From positions 74,375,410 through 74,439,409 of the forward strand of contig CM043960.1 of NCBI GenBank assembly GCA_014529385.2: a stretch of DNA of 64,000 nt, read 5' to 3'. The position numbers were made by a program, and so were the translations under genes. The notes below the pieces were generated by a model, which was not told the DNA's origin, made no database searches, and saw only the letters and a list, made by a program, of their open reading frames with translations. Within the stretch, counting starts at the first letter, position 1, and every line of letters begins with the position of its first letter. This document shows positions 45,451 to 57,874 of this stretch, one piece after another. This DNA comes from Adiantum capillus-veneris (taxonomy: Eukaryota; Streptophyta; Polypodiopsida; Polypodiales; Pteridaceae).

Positions 45451-46005
45451 TGCCCTCTAACTAGAAATCTGACGTCGGGGCCACTACGGTCGCCCCCATG
45501 TGTGCCATGTTGATCTCCTCTATCAAATCTCTATTATCATAATCTCTTTCTAGTTGGATTTTGTCTTTGTCTATATGAGAGTTCCTTATTTTTTCTTTGG
45601 CTTCAAACTCCCAAGCCAAACAAAGAGTCCAGTCACATTTATAACAGTGGTTGTTCAAGGACCTCGTGGTGGGTACCAAGGCAACTAGCTAAGTACTGGT
45701 ACTATCATTGTTGTCAAGCTTGGCTTTGTCGTTGTCCTCTAATGAACTCATGCATTTGCTTTTGGATTCACAATATTGATCCAAACAATTGTCAGTTTCC
45801 TTGAGAATTGTGGTTGAGCATAGGCTTCTAACAAGATGGTTGATCTGCTTTCCATATCCGATAGTTGGTTTTGGTCGATGCCATTGGCATTCGAGCAAGA
45901 GGGGGCTTTGTTGAAGTTGCAAGATCTGGACTTGATACCCTCTCGCACTCCAAAAGCCACATAAAACTCCACCAAGCTGCTTTGTCCTAAGCCGATTCTC
46001 TTTCA

Positions 46006-46710
46006 CTCCTCTCCTTCAAGCAAATCACCTTCCCAAATCCAATCCGTGCTACTCAAATTTTTCTCCCGACTCACATCCAAGAACTTGTTTTGGAGAATGT
46101 TGAACTGAAAAAATGTTTGACTAAGCTTGAGAATACAAAGGCAAAGGAGAGTGAAACTTTTCTTGCAAAGCAACTCGAAGTTGAAGCTTCTCTCACTGAG
46201 ACTGTCAAGACATCTAAAAAAGAAGCCAATGCGGCAGTGCATAAGAAGATTGACATCGAAATACAAGCAACCTTACAAGAATGCCAGATACAAGAATCCC
46301 TTGCCCTCAAGATTAGGATTGGAGGACTCTCATCACTATGGTGCATCGAGGAGGATACCCTTGAAAAATCCATCATCAAGTTCAATGACATTCTCCAACC
46401 AATCAACATCGAGCCCGACACTGTCTCTTGGATCAATGACACACATAGGCATGTCCCTCCTGGCCAATGCATCCTCACTTTCAAGAACAAAGAATAATGG
46501 ACGAGTTTGCTACGCCAATACTATCACCTCAAGGGGACAAATCTTTGGATCTCCGAGGATTTGACTGCAAACCAACTCAAGCGTAAAGCAAGCGAGCTCA
46601 AAAAGATGCATGAAGCTCGTAAACAAGGTAAATGGGCAGTCTATCATGACTGTAAAGCCATCATTCAGGAGTTTCAAACTCCCAAGCGAGCTCCCTCTCC
46701 ACCTGACCCC
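46006..46710 (+). pseudogene. Coiled-coil ORF fragment, LINE ORF1-like
   Basis: From about 46090 the frame has a heptad-like, Lys/Glu/Leu-rich coiled coil (E-L-K-K-C-L-T-K-L-E-N). After a TAA at 46495-46497 it continues in frame with L-K-G-T-N-L-W-I-S-E-D-L-T and A-R-K-Q-G-K-W-A-V. Segments of the type 'G-T-x-I-x-x-D-L-T ... A-R-x-x-G-K-W' are found in ORF1-like proteins of non-LTR elements. No endonuclease or RT follows. The family call is tentative. Nothing else is seen in 46711-47031. Confidence 0.4.
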
Positions 46711-47028
46711 AGGTTTTGTTCTTGTTCTTATCCTTTCCTTTTTCCTTTACCCCTGATGGATCCTCAGTCCCTAACTGATATGTATCTAATGCTTCCACTC
46801 CAAAAGAACAGATGTAATGTTTTGTTTTGGTTCCATAGGTCATATTTGACCTCCATGGACGATAATTAAATCTATCTATCTCTCTTACTCTCTCTCTATG
46901 TGTGCAAAAACTCTAGCTTCCCGTCGCTTTCCTAGAAGTTGGGCTCTCTCAGAACACTAGCTCTCTCTCTCTCTACCTATCCATAACCTCTTTCTCCATC
47001 TCTTTCTTGACTACGTGAGATGTCTACA

Positions 47029-47191
<163 letters not shown>

Positions 47192-49639
47192 AGGGTTATA
47201 GAGCTAGTCGGGGCATGAGGAGAGGTCGTGGATAGAGGGAAGGGGCAAAGCCTGGGGAGGGATCCTATTAATTATTAATAGATTCTTTTTATGTGTGACT
47301 ATTATTTATTATGACAAGTGTGTGGCTTGTCGTATGGACAAGGGGATGGATCTCCCACACACACACACACAGCCCCTTTACTTAGCACCCAATCTACTCC
47401 TGACTACCCATGCCAAGGTCCCCCCTCTCTTTCTTTCTTTGCCTTGGCTTCCACTCCCTTCTCTCCTTATGCCATGTGGTAGGGGCTTCCCAGGTGCATT
47501 AAATATATTAAGTCAAATAAAAAATAAAATTAAAGGAAGTTAATAGTTGAGTTTTTTTGGTTAATAGAAAGATACCTACGACTTGAAACAAAAACTCACA
47601 CACCCGACTTTGTGGGGTGGAGCATCCGATTGGCCAACCTTTTGGCCATATAAGTTTTGTTGACCCATCATATATACTTGGGGAATAGTCCTTAGGGACT
47701 ACATGTCACCCAAACTGTCAAGGGAGTTTGAAATCAAGACCCTAGGTGCATGATGCCCTTGCTCTATCAATGGACCTACCATTGATTGGTATGAGTGTGA
47801 GGGCCATACCCAGAATCGACCCTACTCACCTCCCTTAGTCCTCCAGACCATTCCAGGGAATGACGTAGATCTATCTGTACGTATCCCTCCCACTTGGGAC
47901 CGACACTCATATAGGACTCCGGTCTATCTCGAATGCCAACCCAAGGGGGTGCATCCCTTCATTCAATGATTCTATCGGCTTCTCATAATCAATCTATCCT
48001 TGACAACTTTCCTCGCCCAAAATCGTGGTCCTTAGTCTTGATTCTCTTAATCTTTAACTTGAGGATCTGCTCTTGCTTTCTTGTTCTTCCTTGGTTCAAG
48101 GTGATAACCCCTTTTTCCTGACAAGCAGGCACGGCAGCTATCACTTTCCCCTAAGAAGAGGGATCTTGCAATCCTACCTGGTCCCGCTCGTCCCCGATTA
48201 CCCATTTTTATCCCACGTAGTCCTAGCGTTTAACATAAAATTTCTAAATCAACATTGGGCCATCTGACCCTCCGGATCCCCCCACCCCCCAAACCATTTC
48301 ATGAAACTCCCTTCCCGAGGTAGTACTTAACTACTATAAAATCAGGATCAAGAAGATAGCAGTCTATCAGACATCATCAAACAATACGCAACATGCAATC
48401 TATTGCATACCCTCATTCAGGGAAATTCATCTGGTTGTTCCCACCATATCTTTATTTAGAAACTTTAAATTCATTTCCTTTCCTTTATCTGCTATATTAG
48501 CTTGTAACTAGTTTCCTAACTAATCATGCAACACATTTAGTTTCAACCAATTCATCTTGCCTCCCCATTCAAGACAAGATAATCGGTTACAAGCCATCAA
48601 AATGGCAGCACCCTCACAATATTTCCAGAATTAAGTGTTTGGGAAAGACTAATCAAGTAATTTAATCATTCCTTCCTAAGCATATTATTTCGAGAGGTAT
48701 AGCACCATTTGGTGATAGATGCACAAGATAGCCCCTATATTCTTAGCCTTTCCAGTTTCTTTTTAAGCAACCAAGTCGAACAAATTTCCTTAATTAAATT
48801 CACATCATCCTCCCTGAGTATGACCTTCTCATCCAACTATTGGCATCAAGCCATACCCGGATTATGGCCTTTTTCCAATAAGATACCGCAAGTACTTCAC
48901 CCAGCTGGGCAAAGATAAAACAAACCCATGCATCCCTTATTCCTCGGGCAGAATGACCTAGGTATAACAACTTGCCGGTTACGCTGCCCTAGCCAAAATG
49001 GACCAATCTCTGTCAAGTTCCCCAAGAGAATCCTCTCAATGGGCCGGCCTTTCAATCAAATTGACCCCAAGAAGATCCATCTTGGTTTTCGGTCATTTCC
49101 AGACAATCTTCAAAACTCTTAGTTAAATCTATGTTTTGCAATGGGCTATCCCTATCACCTCTCGAGATTCCTTTCTAGCTCCTAGTTGGTAATTTCCAGG
49201 TTCATCCATTTATCAATCTTAATTCCTACTTTCATTAATTATCTACCAACCAAGTTTATTTAGAAAATACAAGCGAGTTTTTGCCATAGGAATTTGATGG
49301 GTGGTTAATGTCTCTTTGAAAATGCCAACTTTTTAAGTTCAATCCCCGTTTTGTACGATTCCCAGGTTTTTGCAATCCTTTGCCATCCATGGGGCATCTC
49401 CTTGGAAGCTTGTAGAGTTTTCGGTTCAAACAACACGGAGATCAATTTCGCGAAGTTATCCCCTATCTCCCCCATCCCGTATTTGCAAACAAACTTGAAA
49501 TTGACACTTCAATACCAAAAATTGAACTACTTCTATCGGGTTTAGACAACTACTCTTTTCTTATGGTGCCTAGCTTTCCATTAAAGCTTGGAAAGAGAGG
49601 ATTATAACCATACATTCTTCCTATTGTAAAGAGACATGA

Positions 49640-50900
49640 AAAACCTAAGCTTGATTACCATAATGAGACTAAACCTTTCTCTCTTTAATGGGACAAGGTT
49701 TCCATGAAAGCTTAACCCTAATCACACAAGGTCACCATGGAAGCTAAACCCTAAATTGCAAGCTTGTCTTTCAAAGTTTTTCCTAAGTGCAAAGTTACCA
49801 TTAAAGATTAGCTTAAAAGTGCAAATATACCTTTGAAGCTTAACTTTATGATGCATAGATACCCTTTGCACTTAACCCTAATTGCGAGGTTACCATTAAA
49901 GCTGAAACCTAAAAGTACAAGGTAGTCACTAAAGCTTACCCTAAGTGCAAAGTTACCATTAAATCTTAGCTTACGAGTGAAAATCTACCTTTGAATCTTA
50001 ACTTTATGATGCGTAGATACTCTTATCACTTAACCCTAATTGCGAGGTTTCCATTAAAGCTTAAACCTAAAATACAAGGTAGTCACTAAAGCTTACATCT
50101 AAGTGAAAAGTTATCATTAAAGCTTAGCTTACAATTCCAAATCTACCTTTGAAGCTTAACTTTATGATGCATAGATACTCTTATCACTTAACCCTAATTG
50201 CGAGATTTCCATTAAAGCTTAAACCTAAAAATGCAAGGTAGTCACTAAAGCTTACAGCTAAGTGCAAAATTACCATTAAATCTTAGCTTACGAGTGCAAA
50301 TCTACCTTTGAAGCTTAACTTTATGATGCATAGATACTCTTATCACTTAACCCTAATTGTGAGGTTTCCATTAAAGCTTAAACCTAAAAATGCAAGGTAG
50401 TCACTAAAGCTTACACCTAAGTGCAAAGTTACCATTAAAGCTTAGCTTAAGAGTGCAAATCTACCTTGGAAGCTTAGCTTAATGATGCACAGATACTCTT
50501 ATCACTTAACCCTAATTGTGAGGTTCCCATTAAAGCTTAAACCTAAAAATGCAAGGTAGTCACTAAAGCTTACACCTAAGTGCAAAGTTACCATTAAAGT
50601 TACCACTAAAGCTTACATCTAAGTGCAAAGTTACCATTAAAGCTTATCTTAAGAGTGCAAATCTACCTTGGAAGCTTAGCTTAATGATGCATAGATACTC
50701 TTATCACTTGACCCTAATTGTGAGGTTTCCATTAAAGCTTACACCTAAAAATGCAAGGTAGTCACTAAAGCTTACACCTAAGTGCAAAGTTACCATTAAA
50801 TCTTAGCTTAAGAGTGCAAATCTACCTTGGAAGCTTAGCTTAATGATACATAACTACCATTAATACTTAACCCTAATTCCAAGGTTACCATTAAAACTTA
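49640..50900. repeat. 159-bp higher-order tandem repeat in the C LTR
   Basis: CCCTAAT recurs at 49876, 50034, 50192, 50351, 50510, 50712 and 50871, with spacings of 158, 158, 159, 159, 202 and 159. Each unit contains five related monomers of 28-35 bp, most starting TAAAGCTTA. The 202 spacing contains an extra 43-bp partial duplication. One exact telobox-like AAACCCTAAA occurs near 49746. Confidence 0.9.
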
Positions 50901-51248
50901 AACCCAAAATGATGCACATAAACCTTCCTAGTATTAAAACACATGGATTAATTAATCCGATTAGAAATGAAGATTACCTCTTCTAAACAAGAGGAAAATG
51001 GGGTTGTAGTCCTTCTTGAAGAGATGTGAGGCTCGAGGAGGAAGGAAAGGGATTTAGGATGAAGAGGAGGGAGAGGAGAGCTTCTTCACAAAACCCTCAA
51101 GGGTTTGGCCTTCAAGAGAGGGAGACAGCAAGAGCAAGGTTTAATGGAAACCTTGATTTTACTTAAGCATAATCTTGAGCATGGCAAGTATGCAAGTAGC
51201 TTAGCAATATTGTGTGTGTGTGTGTAAAATTACAAAGGAGAGGGAGTG

Positions 51249-51260
51249 CTTATATAGGAA
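51249..51260 (-). promoter_or_regulatory. TATA box candidate of element C LTR
   Basis: On minus it reads CCTATATAAGCA, directly downstream of the CCAAT array. Element C transcription would run to the left from about 30 bp away. Confidence 0.6.
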
Positions 51261-51267
51261 ATGGTGG

Positions 51268-51545
51268 GTATTCTCTTCTCAAATGCTATTGGACCCCAAT
51301 TCTCTTCTCAAATGCTATTGGATCCTAATTCTCTTCTCAATTGCTATTGGACCCCATTTCTCTTCTCAAATGCTATTGGACCCCAATTCTCTTCTTAATT
51401 CCTATTGGAGCCCAATTCTCTTCTCAAATGCTATTGGATCCTAATTCTCTTCTCAATTGCTAATGGACCCCAATTCTCTTCTTCAATTGCTATTGGACCC
51501 CAATTCTCTTCTTAATTTCTATTGGACCCCAATTTTCTTCTCAAT
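51268..51545 (-). promoter_or_regulatory. Tandem CCAAT-box array of element C LTR
   Basis: About ten copies of a 28-30 bp unit, on plus ATTCTCTTCTCAAATGCTATTGG with a CCCC or CCTA end. On minus each carries CCAATAGCA. Placed just upstream of a TATA box, it looks like an enhancer array. Confidence 0.7.
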
Positions 51546-51926
51546 TCTTATCTCTTAACTTTATCTTTCAATCACTTTAAATTTTTTCCGTTTTGAGCGT
51601 TGACTCATTTATCTATTGATAACATCCAACTGCTACCATGTTCTTGACAGTTAAGAATTTCATAATGATCTTTCAATTAATCTTGCAATATCTCCTCCCT
51701 TGTGTACCCAATTTATTTCCTCCATCCTTATTTCTCTTGTATCTATAGCTTACTGCTTCATCTTTCACTTGGTAATCAGATATTTCATGTAATTAGACTT
51801 GTAAAACTCCATAGACGATTTGAATCTCAAAAGAATTGGCTAACTAGAGATGGTTGAATTCCATAAATATGACGATTGATTACATCTACATTACATCAAA
51901 AGTGCCGTTGATATCTTGAAGAATAA

Positions 51927-52710
51927 TTATAAGTTGTTCTGAATAACCAACCAAAAAATATGATCAAGGGTTTGGACAAAAGGGAGATATTGATTTGATA
52001 AAGATGCACAATATCTGAATGTAAGCTTACAAAATTTCCCTAGCTTTAAGGAGCTGTGTTTGGATTTGACTCTGAGGAAAACTTGTTCGTCTTTGCTAAA
52101 GCTTTTAGTAGAGCAGTGAAGATCAGCGTAGCTCTTTTGCCTATCACTAGCTCTCTTTAGGTTGTCTCTAATGACTAGAAGTTGATTATCCATATCTTCC
52201 AGGGTAGACTTAGCGGCAGGAACATGAAGAGCTGGGTCAGCTTATCGAAGAGGGACTAAACATTCCTGAACATACAAGGCCTTAAAGGACGAGGCTGCGA
52301 TGGTGAGAAGAGTTATAAGCAAACTCAACTAGGGGAAAAAACGTGATCCATTGCTAGACTGCTGGTTGCAATATGCTCAAAGCATATCTTCAATGACTTG
52401 ATTCACTCGCTCAGTTTGACCATCAATCTCCGGATGATATGCTGAGCTAAGATTCAGTTGGGTACCTAGAGATCGAAACATGGCTTGCCAAAACTTAGAA
52501 GTAAATTTGGCATCTCGATCACTGATGATTCTTGCAGGGATTCCATGTAATCTTACTACCTCTTTGACAAATACTTGGGCTATACCGATGGCGGTGGTTG
52601 TCTGCTTGATTGGAATTAGATGAACCATCTTAGTGAGTTTGTGTACTATGAAAAAATAGAATCATAGTTTCCAGTTGTCTTTGGAAGACTTGTAACAAAG
52701 TCCATACTCA
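51927..52710 (-). pseudogene. Element C integrase remnant
   Basis: On minus, M-D-F-V-T-S-L-P-K-T (about 52685) is followed after a stop by the core (52377-52628), with I-I-S-D-R-D-A-K-F-T and Y-H-P-E-I-D-G-Q-T-E-R-V-N. The C-terminal part (51927-52193) has A-S-D-R-Q-K-S-Y-A-D. Stops divide them. The rest of pol (RT, RNase H) is missing or unreadable in 52711-53429. Confidence 0.8.
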
Positions 52711-53429
52711 AACATTCTCACTTCATCTAAGGAATATCTAGGCACTGAAGCTTTCCAGGTAGTAAAGAAGACTATCTACTAAGCTATAGTCAGTTAAGTG
52801 TTTCCTTGGGTCCCAAGCTTGAATCTCTTGCAAAAGAGGTCTAAAATAGGGGTCTACCTGAATTTCTTGTTGACCTCCCTCGGATAAAGAAGAGCTAAGG
52901 AGTGAAATTAGTCAGGGTTGATGAGGACAAGACTACTGGTCAAGAGGTCTTTGAGTCTATTGAAGGCAGCATCTCTCCCCAACAAAAAAGAAAGAGCTGT
53001 CCTCAACTCGAATAAAATAAGTAATTGATGAAGCTTCTTGGATACGTCTTGCAAGTTAACTTCTTGTTAACGCTTTCAACTTGACTTATCTCTTACACCT
53101 CTTCATCCCCAAAAATTTGCTAATATAACAATGGAATCATGAAAAATCTTTCTTAATAAGCTATCTTCTTGAATAAGTCATTGTGTTTGTGGCTTTGTCG
53201 ATACACTACTTCCTCTTTATAAAGCTACAGGTAATTCCTTCTTTATCCGCTCTTGTTATCCTCTTATTTTTGCGATCTTCACTCTCTTGTAACTTAGTCA
53301 TTTTCTTATATAATGGTGTCTTGGCAAGAAGACTTGGTTCTTCATATATGCATCTCTCACTTGCAGAGTGTAGATGAGGCAATTAAAAGACAGTTCTTAG
53401 AGCGATACAAAGGTCTCCTCTTTCCTTAG

Positions 53430-53830
53430 TCAAATTCTTGTGTCGGCCAGACGATATGGAAGACATGGCGACATCTCACAAGAGTGACTCTCTAGGGTAG
53501 AGACCATTTCCGCAACAATATCCGACTTGCTATGGCTACAGAGGCTCTGGGACTTGGCCCTTGATACTACTGTGTTAAAAGGACACGAGATCCTGGATTC
53601 TCTGCAAGATTGTTCTTGCTTGTGCAGTTTATCCCCCATTCCAATATTTGTCTCGATACCATCTGGAGCCTTCCTCTTAGAGGTCCCTTTCTTTCTCAGC
53701 TCATACCCGAGAAATTGCTCAAGCTGTTTCTCGTAGAAGCATTCCAGAGGGTGAGCGTCCTAACAAGTGCGGCGCTTGCAATACTTGGTTATGTGACCAT
53801 ATATTACAGGATCTTCATGAGTTGTAAACT
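53430..53830 (-). pseudogene. Element C Gag nucleocapsid remnant
   Basis: On minus, a G-H-I-T-K-Y-C phrase resembles the second half of a CCHC knuckle, and a basic K-K-G-T-S-K-R-K-A stretch follows. Only position and these motifs support the call. Stretch 53831-54738 shows no gene. Confidence 0.45.
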
Positions 53831-54738
53831 TTCTTGCCTCTCTGTAATTACTTCCTGCCTCCCTTGTAATCCTTTTTGGCTTTAATTGAAGAAATAACCC
53901 TTTTTGAAAAAATTGAGTATTGCCAGTATCTCCTTTTTTTCAAATGTCACTGTCTTCTTCAATTGCCAATGAGTTTTTAAGGAATTCTCTTTACTGTGTA
54001 CTTTTAATTTCTGCAAATAGTCTTGAGTAAAGATTTCCACTTTAAAGTTCTTGGCTAACTCATAAGTTTTCTTTCTTATTCTCTCAAGTCTTTGAATGAT
54101 CCGTCAAATTCGTGAGCTTATCTCTTGCACTTTCCCATCTTTAAGGGATTTCTTTTGGTCAGACTTTAAAGAAAAAAAAACTTGGTCATCACTTGCACTC
54201 TTAAGATTCTTTCTTATGACTTGCAATTTGGCAATCCAATTATTCACTTAATTTTTAAAAAAAATCCTTCTATCTCAAGATTATCTTGGTATGATTTTCA
54301 GTAATCTTGAATTCTCATGAAGTCCTAACAATAGAAAACTTGGAAGATCTGCAACTCTTGCGCTCAACAAGACTTCTTCAATTCAGTGGATAAGTACTCA
54401 ATTTTTCATAGTATTGATGTAAACAAAAATGCTATCCTTGCCATTCCATGTAATCTTCCAATCCTGATAAATTCCAACCTTCATAAATCTCTCATTCATG
54501 AGCTTCCTAAAATGTTCCAACAGAGCGAGCCTTCGCTCTAGCGTCGCAGTTTCCATCCTCCCGTACATAATCCGCTGAATTTATTATGGCAGATCCCAAG
54601 CCATCTTGAATTTTTTTGAATAATTTATTGGAACATCAAGACTTCATTTTGTAATTAAATTGAAATTTGGGTGCTAGACTGAGCTATTTTTCTCTCATGC
54701 ATTAATCTTAAATTCCAAGGTCCAAGATTCAAAATTAG

Positions 54739-54750
54739 GCTCTGATACCA
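54739..54750 (-). other. Element C primer binding site (initiator Met tRNA type)
   Basis: GCTCTGATACCA on plus is the reverse of TGGTATCAGAGC; two bases separate it from the LTR. Confidence 0.88.
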
Positions 54751-54752
54751 CT

Positions 54753-56043
54753 TGTGAGAACCATACCCAGACTCGCCCCTACTCACCTCCCTCAGTCCTC
54801 TAGACCGTTCTAGGGAAAGACGTAGATCTATCTGCAGGTATCCCTCCCACTTGGGACCGACACAAGGGGGTGCATCCCTTCATTCAATGATTCTATCCGC
54901 TTCTCATAATCAATCTGTCCTTGAGAACTTTTCGCACCCAAAATTGTGGTCCTTAGTCTTGATTCTCTTGATCTTTAACTTGAGGATCTACTCTTGCTTT
55001 CTTGTTCTTCCTTGGTTCAAGGTGATAACCTGTTTTTCTTGATAAGCAGGTAGGGCAGTTATCACTTCCCCTAAGAAGAGGGATCTTGCAATCCTACCTG
55101 GTCTCGCTCGTCCCCGATTACCTATTTTTATCCCACGTACTCCTAGCGTTTAACAAAAAATTTTAAATTAACATTCGCCCATCTGACCCTCCGGATCCCC
55201 CCACCCACCGAACCATTCCATGGACATCCGTTCCTGAGGTAGTACTTAACTACCATAAAATCAGGAAGACAGCGGTCTATCAGACATCATCAAAAAACAA
55301 GCAGCATGCAATCTATTGCATACCCTCGTTCAGGGAAATTCATCTGGTTGTTCCCACCATATCTTTATTCAGAAACTTTTAATTCATTTTCTTTCCTTTA
55401 TTTGCTATAATTAGCTTGTAACTAGTTTCCTAACTAATCATGCAACACATTTAGTTTCAACCAATTCATCTTGTCTCCCCATTCAAGACAAGATATTCGG
55501 TTACAAGCCATCAAAATGGCAGCACCTTCACAATATTTCCAGAATTAAGTGTTTGAGAAAGGCTCATCAAGTAATTTAATCATTCCTTCCTAAGAATTTT
55601 ATTTCGAGATGTATAGCACCATCTGGTGACAATGCACAAGATAGCCCCTATATTCCTAGCCTTTCCAGTTCTTTTTTAAGCAACCAAGTCGAACAAATTT
55701 CCTTAGTCAAATTCACATCATCCTCCCTGTGTATGACCTTCTCATCCAACTATTGGCATTAGGCCATACCCGGATTATGGCCATTTTCCACTGAGATATC
55801 GCAGGTACTTCACCCGGCCGGGCAAAGATAAAACAAACCCATTCATCCCTTATCCCTCGGGCATGAATGACCTAGGTATAACAACTTGCCGGTTACGCTA
55901 CCCTAGCCGAAAAGTGCCAATCTCCGTCAAGTTCCCCAAGAGAATTCTCTCAATGGGCCGGCCTTTCAATCAAATTGACCCCAAGAAGATCCATCTTGAT
56001 TTCCGGTCATTTTCAGACAATCTTCAAAACTCTTAGTTAAATC
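54753..56043 (-). repeat. Element C right (5') LTR, truncated
   Basis: Matches 47796-49133 and then breaks at TTAGTTAAATC where D begins. Its tandem-array and promoter parts are absent from the window, so the copy as seen has no promoter. Confidence 0.85.
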
Positions 56044-56317
56044 GGTGTAAGATGATAATGACATAGTAGAAATAAAGAATCAATGCTTTTTTCCCCAAGT
56101 TAAAGAGGCGGAGCTATTGATGTTTTTTCCATAGTACTTTTTGACGGTGAAGTAAGAATATGTTACCCTTGATATAAATAATAGGATGAGATAGAAAGAT
56201 TATTATTATACTTAAATATGCATATGTCCATTATCGGAAATATAATTATGTATCTAAAAAGATACAAGATAACTCTTGTAGCATGCGTTCCCACTATGTA
56301 CATGTCACAGCACGACA
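56044..56317 (-). repeat. Element D left (3') LTR, truncated at the junction with C
   Basis: GGTGTAAGATGATAATG and the next 30 bases match 63950-64000. The inner end CACGACA (56311-56317) is beside the purine-tract complement CCACCCCCTCT (56320-56330). The outer 1.7 kb, seen at 62234-63949 in the right copy, is missing. Confidence 0.8.
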
Positions 56318-56375
56318 TCCACCCCCTCTAAACCTGCACATCCTCCGGTATGTGCCACATTGTCTCTTTGTAAGA

Positions 56376-57874
56376 TCAGCCCTCTTGTACATCTTCTTTG
56401 CTTTGTTCTTCACTGGATGATTCCAGAGCTTCATCTTCACTTTGATCTTCACCTTTGTTTTGCTCTTCTTCCTCATCAACATCTTCTGGATCATTGTCTC
56501 CTCTTCTCTTAAACATTTTGATCCTTTTTCCCACAATGGGAATCTTTACTTCTGTACAATCTAGTTCAGACAAGTTGTAAGTAGCATTTTCATGCACATG
56601 CTTTACAACATACAGTCCAAACCATCTTTTTTAAAACTTACGCATGATTGTGTGTTGGTTATCAAGGCTACTATCATACACTAAAACCCAGTCACCTTTG
56701 TCAATTGCTTTGTTCTTGAGACGATGTCACTTATCAAAGTAGTCCTTGTTTTTCAACCTTGCATTTTGAGTCATTCTTTTGTAGCTTCAATGTCTCCAGG
56801 TCTTCTCTCTAGTTGCCTTATGTGCAATGCAAGGAGACCTTCCCTACTAAGCCCCTCTTGCCAAGGTAGTACATTCCATGTGGGAATTGTATCTTCAATC
56901 GGCATCACTGGCTTTTGACCATACATTAGCTCCGCAGGCATGTAGCCAGTTACTGAGCTATGTGTTGTACGATCAGCCCATAAAGGATATGGTAACAGTT
57001 TTGGCCACTCACCAACTCTTCCTTCGCAAGCCTTGGCCAAAGCTTTGATGATAGGAGGGTGCCCTCTTTCACTCTTTCCATTGCCTTCAGGGTTGTAAGT
57101 TGTAGTAAGAGAAATCTTGATTCCTAATCTAGAAAAGGACTCCCTTGCTTCCTCTGCATCTATCTCACCTCTGTCTGCACTGATCTTTCCCACACAACCA
57201 TAACGGCAAATCGCCTCATCAAGAAGGAATTTGCACACAGCTTCTGTGGTTTTGGCCCTTAATGCTCTTCCTTCAACCTGCTTCGTTAGGTCTTCTCGTG
57301 CAAGAACCAAGTATCTCATCTGCCACAGTCCTAAAAGCATTGTGATTAGATCCATAACTCATTTATAGTGCATGGCTAGTGAATATGTAGGGTGCAATCC
57401 ATCACAATGTCGAACATTTGAATACATTTGACAAGTTACACATTACTCTACAAATTGAGATACATCTTTATACATACCCTTCCACCAGTATTTTTCTTTC
57501 AACTTTGAGAAGGTTGCCCACACACCCTTGTGTCCAGCCCATAGACTCTCATGAAACTCTTGCATGAGCTTTACTTGAGTCTCTTTTTTACATATAACCC
57601 TTTGTGGTGTAGCACCCATTTGTTTAGGATGCTTCCACAAGTAACCATCCCTCAAAAAGTAACTATATGCTTTCCTGCGTATCCTCTTGAATTCATGTTC
57701 AGACCAATCATCCTGTTTTGTTAGAGTACTCAAGTAGCTTCCAATAAGAAGCCAATCACCTTCATAAAGATCTTTCAAGAACAATTCAAGTGGATTAGTC
57801 ATGCAGACGTTGTTACCTTTGACATGAGAGATGGAATAGAACTTTGTGCCCACATCATCTCCCTCATCAATCAT
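56376..57874 (-). pseudogene. Element D integrase
   Basis: The N-terminal zinc region (57443-57874) includes H-E-S-L-W-A-G-H-K-G-V-W-A-T and C-V-T-C. The core at 56771-57355 has the catalytic segments M-D-L-I-T and the S-A-D-R-G-E type, and an N-P-E-G-N-G-K-S-E-R-G end. A variable, acidic C-terminus lies at 56376-56597 (D-N-D-P-E-D-V-D-E-E-E). The frame is constant down to 56771 but interrupted by TAG near 57443, TGA near 57359 (where relatives have Trp) and TGA at 56771. Confidence 0.84.

Larger units (their letters stand above)
47796..51690 (-). repeat. Element C left (3') LTR
   Basis: The first 1.34 kb (to 49133) matches the right LTR at 54753-56043. It holds a 159-bp tandem array (49640-50900) and a CCAAT/TATA promoter region. 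The inner end is placed where a pyrimidine tract (51697-51708, the reverse of a purine primer) follows a CA at about 51690. The right copy has lost an internal piece at about 47920. End placement is inferred. Confidence 0.65.
47796..56043 (-). mobile_element. Element C: minus-strand Gypsy with very long LTRs
   Basis: The left LTR starts TGTGAGGG (47796). The right LTR starts TGTGAGAACC (54753) directly beside an initiator-Met-type primer site in reverse (54739-54750). The two match for about 1.3 kb. The right LTR then stops at 56043, where element D begins. The internal part is short and keeps only Gag and integrase remnants, so C is largely deleted. Confidence 0.82.

Noticed and set aside
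45461-46006. Two minus ORFs between H and the coiled-coil fragment
   Set aside because: No motif, and composition does not differ from non-coding frames here.
49744-49754. Interstitial telomere array
   Set aside because: Only isolated CCCTAA motifs within longer units; no TTTAGGG tandem run.
49640-50900. CRISPR-like array
   Set aside because: The spacing is regular but the whole 159-bp unit is repeated, with no unique spacers, and the setting is a plant LTR.
53183-53885. Plus-strand ORFs in element C
   Set aside because: They lie opposite the minus-strand Gag remnant and look like shadows.
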